Shown in pieces: positions 1 through 7,901 of a stretch of 35,647 nt of DNA. Numbering within the stretch: the first letter of the stretch is position 1; each line of letters starts with the position of its first letter. The position numbers and the translations under genes were made by a program. Origin of the DNA: an uncultured beta proteobacterium (GTDB taxonomy: Bacteria > Pseudomonadota > Gammaproteobacteria > Burkholderiales > Burkholderiaceae_C); NCBI GenBank assembly GCA_903914175.1, contig CAIWNX010000119.1:1-35647 (forward strand). The letters are read 5' to 3'. The notes under the pieces were generated by a model, which was given only the letters and a program-made list of their open reading frames with translations, did no database searches and was not told the origin of the DNA.

Positions 1-246
1 AGAGGACTCCTCAAAATGACTCAAAACGCGATGGAGTCCAAAACCGCAATTAACCCGCTATCAACAAACAATGAAGACTTAAAGCAGACGCGAAACTGAC
101 TAAACACCGCAAACTTGTACTACCGATTTCCGGCAATACGAGCGCATTATGCGTCAAGTCTTACGGTTTATACAAATTTTTTAGTAAAAAATGAAATATC
201 ATGTTGCACCGTGGTTTTGGGGCGAATTGGCATCCCGGCGCACCGT
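1..246. other. non-coding left edge, AT-richer than the rest
   Basis: No recognisable gene lies here. The stretch is visibly richer in A and T than the coding parts of the window. Small symmetric elements are present: GAGGA-C-TCCTC at 2-12, CGCAT-T-ATGCG at 143-153, and an all-AT hairpin ATTTTTT-AGT-AAAAAAT at 176-192 that might help end the amt transcript coming from the right. A 27-codon ATG frame runs at 16-99 with AGGA nine bases upstream. It has no recognisable motif, so I do not call it a gene. Confidence 0.6.
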
Positions 247-1449
247 TTACCAGTTCGCCTCACGTTCAGGCGTTGCGCTGATCATATGAATTGACAGATC
301 GGCGCCGTCGAATTCTTCTTCCTGGCTCAGCCGCAGCCCCATGCTGGCCTTGAGTAAACCGTAAACTACCAATCCGCCCAGCAGTGCCCAAATCACGCCC
401 AGCAGGGTGCCGATGAACTGCCCGCTCAGTGTGACGCCACCCAAGCCGCCGAGCGCCTTGCTGCCGAAAATTCCGGCCGCCAAGCCACCCCAGGTGCCGC
501 ACAGGCCGTGCAACGGCCAGACGCCCAATACGTCATCGATCTTCCACTTGTTTTGCGTCAGCGTAAACATAACGACAAAGATGCTACCGGCTACAGCGCC
601 TACCACCAAGGCGCCCAGGGGGTGCATCAGGTCCGAGCCGGCACAGACCGCGACCAGCCCGGCTAGTGGCCCGTTATGAACAAAGCCAGGGTCATTCTTG
701 CCCAGTACCAGCGCCGCCAGTGTGCCCCCGACCATGGCCATCAGGGAGTTCACGGCGACCAGCCCAGAAATCTTGCTCAGCGTCTGCGCACTCATGACGT
801 TGAAGCCGAACCAGCCGACTGTGAGTATCCAGGCCCCCAGCGCCAGAAACGGGATGCTTGACGGTGGATGTGCAGAAATCGCGCCATCTTTGCGATAGCG
901 GTTGCTGCGAGCGCCCAGCAGTACGACGGCTGGTAGGGCAATCCAGCCCCCCAGCGCATGCACCACCACGCTACCGGCGAAGTCATGAAACTCGGTGCCG
1001 GTCAGGTTCTTGATCCAGTCTTGGATGCCAAAGTGCTGGTTCCATGCAACACCCTCGAAGATCGGGTACACCACACCCACGATGGCACCGGTTGCAATCA
1101 ATTGCGGCCAAAATTTGGCACGCTCGGCGATTCCCCCCGAAATAATGGCGGGGATGGCCGCTGCGAAGGTCAGTAGGAAGAAGAAACGGACCAACTCGTA
1201 GCCGTTTTTGGCTGCCAGTTGCTCGGCGCCTACAAAGAAACTGGTGCCGTAGGCAATCCCATAGCCGACCAGGAAATAGGCAACGGTTGACACTGAAAAG
1301 TCCACCAGTATCTTGACCAGCGCGTTGACCTGGTTTTTGCGGCGCACGGTGCCGAGCTCTAGAAAGGCAAAACCGGCATGCATGGCCAGCACCATGACGG
1401 CGCCGAGCAGAATGAACAGGGTGTCAATGCCCTGTGATGGTGCTTGCAT
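247..1449 (-). CDS. amt: ammonium transporter (Amt/MEP/Rh family)
   Basis: Inner-membrane ammonium channel of 400 residues, close to the usual length of mature Amt proteins. About eleven hydrophobic segments are visible and there is no cleavable signal peptide. The pore signature is present: the conserved Asp (D156) followed by the first pore histidine H164, and the second pore histidine H314 in PLHGLCGTWGG. The C-terminal tail contains EEEFDGADLSIH, the region that contacts PII (GlnK) in family members. A Shine-Dalgarno GAGG sits five bases before the ATG and supports this start. Many proteobacteria pair amt with glnK, but no PII gene is adjacent in the visible flanks. The gene diverges from metX-metW. 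I found no convincing sigma54 promoter. Confidence 0.95.
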   Translation of the reverse strand: MQAPSQGIDTLFILLGAVMVLAMHAGFAFLELGTVRRKNQVNALVKILVDFSVSTVAYFLVGYGIAYGTSFFVGAEQLAAKNGYELVRFFFLLTFAAAIPAIISGGIAERAKFWPQLIATGAIVGVVYPIFEGVAWNQHFGIQDWIKNLTGTEFHDFAGSVVVHALGGWIALPAVVLLGARSNRYRKDGAISAHPPSSIPFLALGAWILTVGWFGFNVMSAQTLSKISGLVAVNSLMAMVGGTLAALVLGKNDPGFVHNGPLAGLVAVCAGSDLMHPLGALVVGAVAGSIFVVMFTLTQNKWKIDDVLGVWPLHGLCGTWGGLAAGIFGSKALGGLGGVTLSGQFIGTLLGVIWALLGGLVVYGLLKASMGLRLSQEEEFDGADLSIHMISATPEREANW

Positions 1450-1643
1450 GAAAACCTCGTTGAATGAAATGAATTGAATTGGTGCGTTTGTTGTAGAAAT
1501 TCAAAAAACGCACCATCCAGAAGCAAAAAACGGGCCAATGAGGGGGTGTGGACGCCATGGCTGTTCCGGAACGGGGCTTGTGCGCATTGTTCCCGCCCAA
1601 TATTGGACGCGCTGTCCGGCACATCCTGGTGTGGTGGCGAGTG

Positions 1644-1672
1644 TTGTTGTTGCGGTCCGGCGTTGCTATACT
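1644..1672 (+). promoter_or_regulatory. predicted extended -10 sigma70 promoter for metX-metW
   Basis: TTGTTG at 1644-1649 and TATACT at 1667-1672 are separated by exactly 17 bases, and TGC directly precedes the -10 box (extended -10). The predicted start of transcription, about 1679, falls on the first base of helix P1 of the riboswitch aptamer. This independent agreement raises confidence in both calls. Confidence 0.65.
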
Positions 1673-1677
1673 GTGCC

Positions 1678-1728
1678 GGCGCCGATTTGCTACAGCTTGC
1701 GGGCGCTTAACAAGTTCAGCTAAAGACG
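1678..1728 (+). ncRNA. SAM-II-type riboswitch aptamer upstream of metX
   Basis: The order of conserved blocks matches the SAM-II (metA/metX leader) S-adenosylmethionine aptamer. P1 5' strand GCGCC (1679-1683) pairs with GGCGC (1702-1706). The conserved loop GATTTG (1684-1689) follows P1. AGCTTG (1694-1699) can form the P2 pseudoknot with CAAGTT (1711-1716). TTAA (1707-1710) and the 3' conserved GCTAAAG (1719-1725) complete the fold. Placement in front of metX, the first committed step towards methionine, fits feedback by SAM. SAM-II is best known from Alphaproteobacteria. The call is by eye, without a covariance-model score. Confidence 0.82.
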
Positions 1729-1733
1729 TCATC

Positions 1734-1773
1734 CAGCCCGGTTTCGCCTTTAGCGTTGCCGGGTTTTGTTTTT
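1734..1773 (+). terminator. riboswitch-controlled intrinsic terminator (attenuator) before metX
   Basis: CCCGG (1737-1741) pairs with CCGGG (1759-1763). The helix can extend by T1742-G1758, G1736-T1764 and A1735-T1765, and is followed by TTTTGTTTTT (1764-1773), a classic U-tract. The hairpin loop holds CTTTAGC (1748-1754), the exact complement of aptamer block GCTAAAG (1719-1725). This pairing can extend with CG (1727-1728) to CG (1745-1746) across one A/C mismatch. The terminator and this antiterminator cannot form together, which suggests a SAM-off transcriptional switch. Confidence 0.78.
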
Positions 1774-1791
1774 GATCACGCGTTATTCCTG

Positions 1792-2940
1792 ATGTTCGTC
1801 TCGCCGCAGTCCATGCATTTTCCGGATCGCCTGCCATTGCAGAGCGGTGCCAGCCTGCGTGACTATTCCCTGAGTTATGAGACCTACGGCCGTTTGAATG
1901 CCGAGCGATCAAACGCGGTCCTGATATGTCACGCACTCAATGCCTCGCATCACGTGGCGGGCGTCTATGCCGGCCAGAAAGATTCCGAGGGCTGGTGGGA
2001 CAACATGATCGGCCCGGGCAAGGCGCTTGACACCGAGCGTTTTTTTGTGATCGGGGTTAATAACCTGGGCTCCTGTTTTGGCTCGACCGGACCCATGCAC
2101 ATCAATCCCGATACCGGAAGAATCTATGGTGCGGATTTCCCAGTGATGACGGTTGAAGATTGGGTCAATTCCCAGGCCCGGTTGCTTGACGCGTTGGGCA
2201 TCACAACCCTGGCGGCTGTGATGGGCGGCTCGTTGGGCGGCATGCAGGCGCTTTCCTGGACCTTGCAATACCCGAGCCGGGTGAGTCACGCTGTGGTGGT
2301 GGCCAGTGCGCCCAATTTGACGGCCGAGAACATTGCCTTCAATGAAGTGGCCCGGCGCGCCATCGTGACCGATCCGGATTTTCATGGTGGCCATTTCTAC
2401 CAGCATGGCGTGGTGCCCAAGCGCGGCTTGCGCATCGCACGCATGATCGGTCATATCACCTATCTGAGCGATGACGTGATGAATGAGAAATTTGGGCGCC
2501 AATTGCGTGAAGGCATCGAACTGCAGTATTCAACGCAGGAAGTTGAGTTTCAGATTGAGAGTTACCTGCGCCACCAAGGCGACAAGTTCGCCGAATATTT
2601 CGACGCCAACACCTATCTGCTGATTACCCGCGCCCTGGATTACTTTGATCCGGCGCGCAGCTATGGCGCAGATTTGAGCCAGGCGCTGGCCCGCGCGACT
2701 TGCAAATTCCTGTTGGTGAGCTTTACAACTGATTGGCGTTTTGCGCCCAAACGCAGCCGGGAACTGGTCAAGGCGCTGCTCGACAACCGGCGCGATGTCA
2801 GCTATGCCGAGATTGATGCACCGCATGGGCATGATGCGTTTTTGCTCGATGACCCACGCTACCTCGGCGTCGTCGGCGCCTACTTTGACACCGTGGCGCA
2901 AGAAGTGACTTCGGCAAGCGTGGGGGTCAGTACATCATGA
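1792..2940 (+). CDS. metX: homoserine O-acyltransferase MetX (likely succinyl- or acetyl-transferase)
   Basis: Activates homoserine by transferring an acyl group from acyl-CoA to its hydroxyl, the first committed step of methionine synthesis. It has an alpha/beta-hydrolase fold of 382 residues from the ATG at 1792. The nucleophile elbow is GGSLGGMQ with S147; the other triad members are D314 ([10 protein letters not shown]) and H347 (PHGHDAF). An in-frame TTG at 1756 would add twelve residues, but it lies inside the terminator hairpin, so I prefer ATG 1792; ATG 1813 is also possible. No strong Shine-Dalgarno is visible. The stop overlaps the metW start (ATGA), so the two are translationally coupled. 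Betaproteobacterial members are often labelled succinyltransferases; acyl-CoA preference cannot be settled from what I can see. Confidence 0.95.
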   Translation: MFVSPQSMHFPDRLPLQSGASLRDYSLSYETYGRLNAERSNAVLICHALNASHHVAGVYAGQKDSEGWWDNMIGPGKALDTERFFVIGVNNLGSCFGSTGPMHINPDTGRIYGADFPVMTVEDWVNSQARLLDALGITTLAAVMGGSLGGMQALSWTLQYPSRVSHAVVVASAPNLTAENIAFNEVARRAIVTDPDFHGGHFYQHGVVPKRGLRIARMIGHITYLSDDVMNEKFGRQLREGIELQYSTQEVEFQIESYLRHQGDKFAEYFDANTYLLITRALDYFDPARSYGADLSQALARATCKFLLVSFTTDWRFAPKRSRELVKALLDNRRDVSYAEIDAPHGHDAFLLDDPRYLGVVGAYFDTVAQEVTSASVGVSTS

Positions 2941-3518
2941 GCGATACCGCCACCATGAAAATCATGGCCGAACTGGTGCCGGTCGGCTCGCGCGTGCTGG
3001 ACCTCGGCTGTGGTGACGGCGCCATGCTGGCCTATCTACAGCAGGTGCGCGGCTGTACCGGCTACGGCATCGAGATTGACGATGCCAACGTTTTGGCCTG
3101 CGTCAAACGCGGCGTCAACGTCATTCAGCTTAATCTGGACGAAGGCCTGTCGCTGATTGATGACGCTTCGTTTGACGTCGTGCTGCAGATCGATACCCTG
3201 CAGCATCTGCGCAACGCCGAAGTGATGTTGCGTGAAACGGTGCGCGTCGGTCGCGTTGGTATCGTTGCTTTTCCCAATTTCGCGCACTGGCCCAATCGCC
3301 TGAGCGTTCTGCGCGGGCGCATGCCGGTGACGCGCCGCCTGCCGTACCAGTGGTACGACACGCCCAATATCCGCGTCGGCACCCATGCCGATTTGGCGGT
3401 GCTGGCGCGGCGCAGCGGTCTGACGGTGCTCGACAGTTTTGGCATCCAGGATGGCGCGACCGTGCGTTTGGCGCCGAACCTGCGGGCTGGCACCTCGGTC
3501 TATACCCTGTCGCGCTAA
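2937..3518 (+). CDS. metW: MetW, SAM-dependent-methyltransferase-fold partner of MetX
   Basis: A 193-residue class I methyltransferase-fold protein with SAM-binding motif [12 protein letters not shown] at residues 20-31. The following acidic strand GIEID and the QIDTLQHL segment resemble motifs II and IV. MetW is regularly encoded directly after metX in proteobacteria and is needed for efficient methionine synthesis in several of them. Its precise biochemical role is less settled than that of MetX. Here it overlaps metX by four bases (ATGA) and shares its riboswitch-controlled transcript. After the stop, a hairpin at 3526-3546 (GGCTGGGG, loop TTTAT, CCCCGGCT, two G-T pairs) may slow transcription but has no U-tract. 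Confidence 0.93.
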   Translation: MSDTATMKIMAELVPVGSRVLDLGCGDGAMLAYLQQVRGCTGYGIEIDDANVLACVKRGVNVIQLNLDEGLSLIDDASFDVVLQIDTLQHLRNAEVMLRETVRVGRVGIVAFPNFAHWPNRLSVLRGRMPVTRRLPYQWYDTPNIRVGTHADLAVLARRSGLTVLDSFGIQDGATVRLAPNLRAGTSVYTLSR

Positions 3519-3603
3519 GCGCTTTGGCTGGGGTTTATCCCCGGCTGCTGTGCGGCTGAATTGCAGTACGCTGTGCATTTGATTTACTGCAAGAGACCGA
3601 GCC

Positions 3604-5031
3604 ATGAACGCACTCAGCCCCACCGATTCGGCTTTTCTGTGGATGGAAACCCGCAATCAGCCGATGCATGTGGCGGGACTCAACATCTTTACGCCGCCAC
3701 CCGGTGCAGGACCGAATTTCATTGCCGATCTGCTGGCTGACTGGGGCAAGTACCTGTCGGCTCGGCCACCCTTCAATCAGCGCCCGGTGCTGCGCATGGG
3801 GCTTTGGTACTGGGAAGATGACGAGCACTTCGAACTTGATTACCACCTGCGCCATGTGGCCTTGCCACAGCCGGGGCGGATTCGTGAATTGCTGGCCATG
3901 GTGTCGCGCCTGCATGGCAACCTGATGGACCGCAACCGGCCGCTTTGGGAGGTCTACGTGATTGAAGGCTTGCCCGGTGGCCGTTTTGCCACCTATTCCA
4001 AGACGCACCACGCGCTGGTCGATGGCGTGAGTGGCGCCAGAATCGTGGCCGAGGGCTTGTCGCGCACGGCCGATGAATACAAGCCGCCCTTGTGGGCGCA
4101 GGAAACCGTCAGGCATCCGTCCGCCAAGCGCGCCGGGCCGCCACCTGGCTTGATCGCACAACTCGCCGGTGTGGCACGTGCCGGACGCGAAATTCTGCCC
4201 GGCATCGGCAGCGGACTGTGGGACCTCCTGCGCAGTGTGGACGACGGTGCGCCAGCCTTGCCATTTCAGGCGCCGCCCACCCCGTTCAACGTCGAAATAT
4301 CGGGCTCACGGCGTTTTGCCTCGCAGTCCTACTCTTTGGCGCGCTTCAAGCGCATTGGGGACGCCACCGGTGCCACCGTCAATGATGTCACGCTGGCCAT
4401 CTGCGCCGGTGCATTGCGCAAGTACCTTGAAGTGCAGAAGGCCCTGCCGAAAAAGCCCTTGATCGCCATGGTGCCGGTATCGCTACATGGCGATACGGAC
4501 GCTGGTGGCAACCAGGTATCGCTGTTGCTGGCCAATCTGGCAACCAACGTGCGCGACCCACTCAAACGCCTGCAACGCATCGTTCAATCGACGCAGGAAG
4601 CCAAGGAACGGCTCAAGACGATGCCGCGGCTGCAAAAGCTGGCGCACGGCATTGCTTCGATCTCGCCGATGGGGCCCGCCATGGTGACCGGCAGCGCGCG
4701 CAAACATCCGCTGTTCAACGTCATCATTTCCAATGTGCCGGGGCCGCGTAACACCCTGTATTGCAACGGTGCGCGGCTTGACGAGATCTACCCGGTCTCA
4801 ATTCCGACGCAATACCTGGCCTTGAATATCACGATCAGCGGCTACTGCGACAACCTGGGTTTTGGCTACACCGCCTGTCGGCGCTCGGTGCCGGCCTTGC
4901 AGCGCATGCTGGATTACACCGACGAGTCGATTCTGGCGCTGGAACAGGCGCTGGCGTCAAAATCTACCAAGGCAGTGACCAAAGTACCGGCCAAGAAAAG
5001 CGCGAAACCGGCGACCAAGCGCAAGGTTTAG
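3604..5031 (+). CDS. wax ester synthase / diacylglycerol O-acyltransferase (WS/DGAT)
   Basis: Bifunctional acyltransferase family that esterifies fatty alcohols or diacylglycerol with acyl-CoA to make storage lipid at the inner membrane. The 475-residue length is normal. The catalytic HHxxxDG motif is HHALVDG at residues 135-141. The family block PLWEVYVIEGL precedes it, and the C-terminal block NVIISNVPGPR is present. The last ~25 residues form a Lys/Ala/Thr/Pro-rich tail ending TKRKV, an addition beyond the catalytic fold. The ATG at 3604 is preceded by GAGACCGAG, a modest ribosome site. The stop overlaps the convergent dctM stop (shared TTAG). In vivo substrate (wax, triacylglycerol or another ester) is not determinable here. 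Confidence 0.93.
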   Translation: MNALSPTDSAFLWMETRNQPMHVAGLNIFTPPPGAGPNFIADLLADWGKYLSARPPFNQRPVLRMGLWYWEDDEHFELDYHLRHVALPQPGRIRELLAMVSRLHGNLMDRNRPLWEVYVIEGLPGGRFATYSKTHHALVDGVSGARIVAEGLSRTADEYKPPLWAQETVRHPSAKRAGPPPGLIAQLAGVARAGREILPGIGSGLWDLLRSVDDGAPALPFQAPPTPFNVEISGSRRFASQSYSLARFKRIGDATGATVNDVTLAICAGALRKYLEVQKALPKKPLIAMVPVSLHGDTDAGGNQVSLLLANLATNVRDPLKRLQRIVQSTQEAKERLKTMPRLQKLAHGIASISPMGPAMVTGSARKHPLFNVIISNVPGPRNTLYCNGARLDEIYPVSIPTQYLALNITISGYCDNLGFGYTACRRSVPALQRMLDYTDESILALEQALASKSTKAVTKVPAKKSAKPATKRKV

Positions 5032-6326
5032 CGCGTCACGTAGCCCATGGTTTGCGGCAGCCAGAGCACGATCTGCGGGAACAGCGTCATCAGCAGCAGT
5101 GCCAGCACCAGCAAGGCGATGAATGCCCAACCTTCGCGCACCATATCCTTGAGCGGGATGCCGGTGAGCGCGTTGGTCACAAACAGCAGCATGCCAAAGG
5201 GCGGCGTCACCAAGCCGATCATCATGTTCACCACCACCACCACGCCGAAGTGAACCAGGTCCACGCCCAGCAGCTTGGCGGTTGGAATCAGCATCGGCAC
5301 AAAGACCAACAACATCACCGAGACGTCAAGAAAGCAACCCAATACCAGAAAGACCGCATTGACCAGCAGCAGGAATTGCAATTGTCCGAGTTGCAGACCG
5401 CTGACCCACAGCGCCAGCTGATTCGGGATGCCTTCGGCGGCAAAGGCGTAGTTGAGCAGGTAAGCCGAAGCGATGATCATGGTGATGACAGCGCTCGACC
5501 GCAGCGATTCCAGCAGCACCGCAAACAGGGTCCTCGGTGAAAACGCACGGTAAACGCCCGCTGCCAGAATCAGGGCGTGCAAGGCCGCCACGGCGGCCGC
5601 TTCGGTTGGCGTGAAGGCGCCGCTGTAGATGCCGGTGAGCAGCACCAGCGGCAGGGTCAAGGGCAACAGGCCGCGCCCCACGATGCCAGGCAATTCGCGC
5701 ATTGCAATCGGATCGTCCTTGGGCATGTTGCGTCGCGTGGCGATGATGTGCACGCCCAGCATCAGCAGCGCTGCCATCAGCAGACCCGGAATAACACCGC
5801 CCAGGAACAGAGCGCCAACCGAGGTGCCCGAGACCAGGGCGTAGATCACCATCGGGATTGATGGCGGAATGATGGGGCCGATAGTGGCGCCGGCCACCAC
5901 CACGGCGGCAGCAAAGCCGGGCGAGTACTGCGGCTTTTTCAGCATCTGTTTGATCGAGACCAGACCGGGACCGGCAGCGTCAGCAATGGCGCTGCCGCTC
6001 ATGCCCGAGAAGATCACGCTGACCAGGATGTTGACCTGCGCCAGACCGCCGCGCATGCGCCCAACCACGACGCGCGAGAGCTGGAACAGGCGCTCACTGA
6101 TGCTGCCGGCGTTCATCAGGTTGGCAGCCAGCACAAACAGCGGCACTGCCAGCAGCACGTAACCGTTGTACAGCCCGTTGAGGATTTGTTCGGCCGCCAG
6201 TCCGATGTCCTGACCCTTGACCACCAGATAGGCGATGCCGCTGGCCAGCATGGCAAAGGCGATCGGTGCACGCAGCAGCATGCCCGCTACCAACACCCCC
6301 AGCAGTGTGCTCAAGGCTGCGCTCAT
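5028..6326 (-). CDS. TRAP transporter large permease subunit (DctM family)
   Basis: A 432-residue, highly hydrophobic protein with about a dozen membrane segments and the DctM-type pattern: MPMVIYALVSGTSVGALFLGG in the middle and VTPPFGMLLFVTNALTGIP near the C-terminus. It forms the ion-coupled membrane channel of a tripartite ATP-independent periplasmic transporter. Its ATG overlaps the stop of the small subunit gene by four bases (ATGA), so the two are coupled. The cargo is likely a small organic acid, from family knowledge; the exact compound cannot be read from sequence. The C-terminal stop overlaps that of the convergent WS/DGAT gene. Confidence 0.95.
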   Translation of the reverse strand: MSAALSTLLGVLVAGMLLRAPIAFAMLASGIAYLVVKGQDIGLAAEQILNGLYNGYVLLAVPLFVLAANLMNAGSISERLFQLSRVVVGRMRGGLAQVNILVSVIFSGMSGSAIADAAGPGLVSIKQMLKKPQYSPGFAAAVVVAGATIGPIIPPSIPMVIYALVSGTSVGALFLGGVIPGLLMAALLMLGVHIIATRRNMPKDDPIAMRELPGIVGRGLLPLTLPLVLLTGIYSGAFTPTEAAAVAALHALILAAGVYRAFSPRTLFAVLLESLRSSAVITMIIASAYLLNYAFAAEGIPNQLALWVSGLQLGQLQFLLLVNAVFLVLGCFLDVSVMLLVFVPMLIPTAKLLGVDLVHFGVVVVVNMMIGLVTPPFGMLLFVTNALTGIPLKDMVREGWAFIALLVLALLLMTLFPQIVLWLPQTMGYVTR

Positions 6327-6793
6327 AAATGCTTGCGCCAGTTACGACCAAACAGTCGGTAGATGCGCCAGGCGTAGCGCAGGGTCAGGGCGATCAGAAG
6401 CAGCGCAAACGGGGCAAAAACCCAGTTGAAAGGCAGGTTCAACACCGGTGTGTGCTCGCGTCGCATGAAGCCGATGTAATCGATTGAGCCGGGCAGGGCC
6501 CAGGCGCACAACCCGCCGATCAGGGCGCAGCCGGCAATCGCCATGGCGCGCTGCAGCGCCGGGCTTGCTTTCTGGTAGAGCAGGTCAAAGGCGACGTTTT
6601 CACGGTCTTCGCAGACCAGCGCCGCGCCCCAAAGGATGGCCCACAGGTACAGAATGACAGCCAACTCGTCGGTCCAGGCCAGGGGCTGGTTGAACGCGAA
6701 ACGCGCCGTGACCTGCACCACGAATACCAGGAACAGCAGCACAAACAGCAGGACCCCGAAGGCGTTGGCGGCGTTGCGCAATCGATTCAACAT
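6323..6793 (-). CDS. TRAP transporter small permease subunit (DctQ family)
   Basis: A 156-residue protein with four predicted membrane helices and the DctQ-type segment WTDELAVILYLWAILWGAAL after the first pair of helices. It is the small membrane subunit joining the periplasmic binding protein to the DctM channel. It starts eight bases after the dctP stop and overlaps the dctM start by four bases, so the three genes form one tight operon read leftwards. Confidence 0.94.
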   Translation of the reverse strand: MLNRLRNAANAFGVLLFVLLFLVFVVQVTARFAFNQPLAWTDELAVILYLWAILWGAALVCEDRENVAFDLLYQKASPALQRAMAIAGCALIGGLCAWALPGSIDYIGFMRREHTPVLNLPFNWVFAPFALLLIALTLRYAWRIYRLFGRNWRKHL

Positions 6794-6801
6794 CGGCTGA
6801 C

Positions 6802-7827
6802 CTAGCGGGTGGCGTTGATGCGCTCGAGCAGACCCTTGGGCCAGACCTTGGCGTACTCGGATTTGAGGTAGCTTGCCTGGACCGATTTGCGAAACGCATC
6901 AACATCGGGTGTGGTTACGCTGAGCCCCTGGCTCTTGAAGTACCCCACCAACTGCTTCTCATCGGCGATGCGATGGGTGTTGTTGTAGCTGGCAGCGGCC
7001 TGGGCTGCATTTTTCAATTTCGTTTTCTGCTCTGCGCTCAGAGTGCCCCAGACCTTGTTGGAGACGCCAATGAACAGCGCATCGACCAGATGGCTGGTGA
7101 GCGTGATCTGTTTCGTGACTTCGTAAAACTTGGCGCTCTTGACCGTTGGCAGCGGATTGTCCTGGGCGTCGATGGTCCCGGTTCTCAGGCCCATGTAGAC
7201 CTCGCCAAAGGCCAGTGGCGTTGGCGTGGCGCCCAGCGCCTCACCCAGAAACAGCCACTCGCGGCTGCCGGGCATGCGCAGTTTCACGCCCTTGAGGTCT
7301 GCGGGTGTTTTGATGTTGCGTTGGTCGCGCAGATTGAGCTGGCGGGTGCCGTAGTAGATCGGCGCCAGCACCGTGATGTCCATCTTGTCGGCCACCAGCT
7401 TGAATAACTCCTGACCAATGGGGCCGTTGAACACCTGCATTAAATGGGCCGGGTCCCGGATCACGTAGCCGGCCGTGAAGATGGAAAACTCCGGCACCAG
7501 CTTGGCAATGTCAAAAGCCGAGAGTGTCGTCATTTCCAGATTGCCGCGCGCCATGGCGACCGGCTCTGCCCCTTGCTTGAACAGTGAGGCATTCAGATTG
7601 ATTTGCACATCAAATTGGCCTGGAGCCGTCTGCTCCAATTGGTCTTTCATCACGGTCCACATCCGGGCGTGCCAGTCATCGGGAACGGCCGGCGTCGAGA
7701 TGCGCAGCATTTGGCGCGCCTGTGCATGCGCCCATTGTGCTGACAGACTCCAGGCGGCGGCCAGGGTCAGACAGGTGCGGCGACGCATGACACGGGAGCC
7801 GGCTGTTGGAGCGGTCAACGGGGTCAT
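6802..7827 (-). CDS. TRAP transporter periplasmic solute-binding protein (DctP family)
   Basis: A 341-residue secreted binding protein. The N-terminus carries MRRRTCLTLAAAWSLSA, a signal peptide with consecutive arginines that could be Sec or Tat, ending near AHAQA. The body shows the DctP pattern: LKGVKLRMPGSREW contains the arginine position used by the family to clamp a carboxylate, and LRTGTIDAQDNPL follows. I start at ATG 7827 because AGGAA lies seven bases upstream. A TTG one codon earlier and an ATG at 7788 (328 residues) are alternatives. It is first in the dctPQM operon and diverges from the hydrolase gene across about 74 bases. Confidence 0.93.
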   Translation of the reverse strand: MTPLTAPTAGSRVMRRRTCLTLAAAWSLSAQWAHAQARQMLRISTPAVPDDWHARMWTVMKDQLEQTAPGQFDVQINLNASLFKQGAEPVAMARGNLEMTTLSAFDIAKLVPEFSIFTAGYVIRDPAHLMQVFNGPIGQELFKLVADKMDITVLAPIYYGTRQLNLRDQRNIKTPADLKGVKLRMPGSREWLFLGEALGATPTPLAFGEVYMGLRTGTIDAQDNPLPTVKSAKFYEVTKQITLTSHLVDALFIGVSNKVWGTLSAEQKTKLKNAAQAAASYNNTHRIADEKQLVGYFKSQGLSVTTPDVDAFRKSVQASYLKSEYAKVWPKGLLERINATR

Positions 7828-7901
7828 CAACGGGTTCCTGGGGTGGTTGGCAAATGTGAAGTGAACGTGGCATGATATCCGCCCAACGGGGAGCTATTTG
7901 A

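Noticed and set aside
1664..1680. sigma54 promoter for amt (minus strand, CGGCAC...AGCAA)
   Set aside because: The GG and GC elements are nine rather than ten bases apart, and the same bases are better explained as the -10 region and aptamer of metX.
1756..1791. TTG 1756 as the metX start
   Set aside because: It lies within the attenuator hairpin and U-tract, and the family normally begins close to ATG 1792.
3526..3546. intrinsic terminator after metW
   Set aside because: The stem is good but there is no U-tract; noted within the metW entry instead of as a separate terminator.
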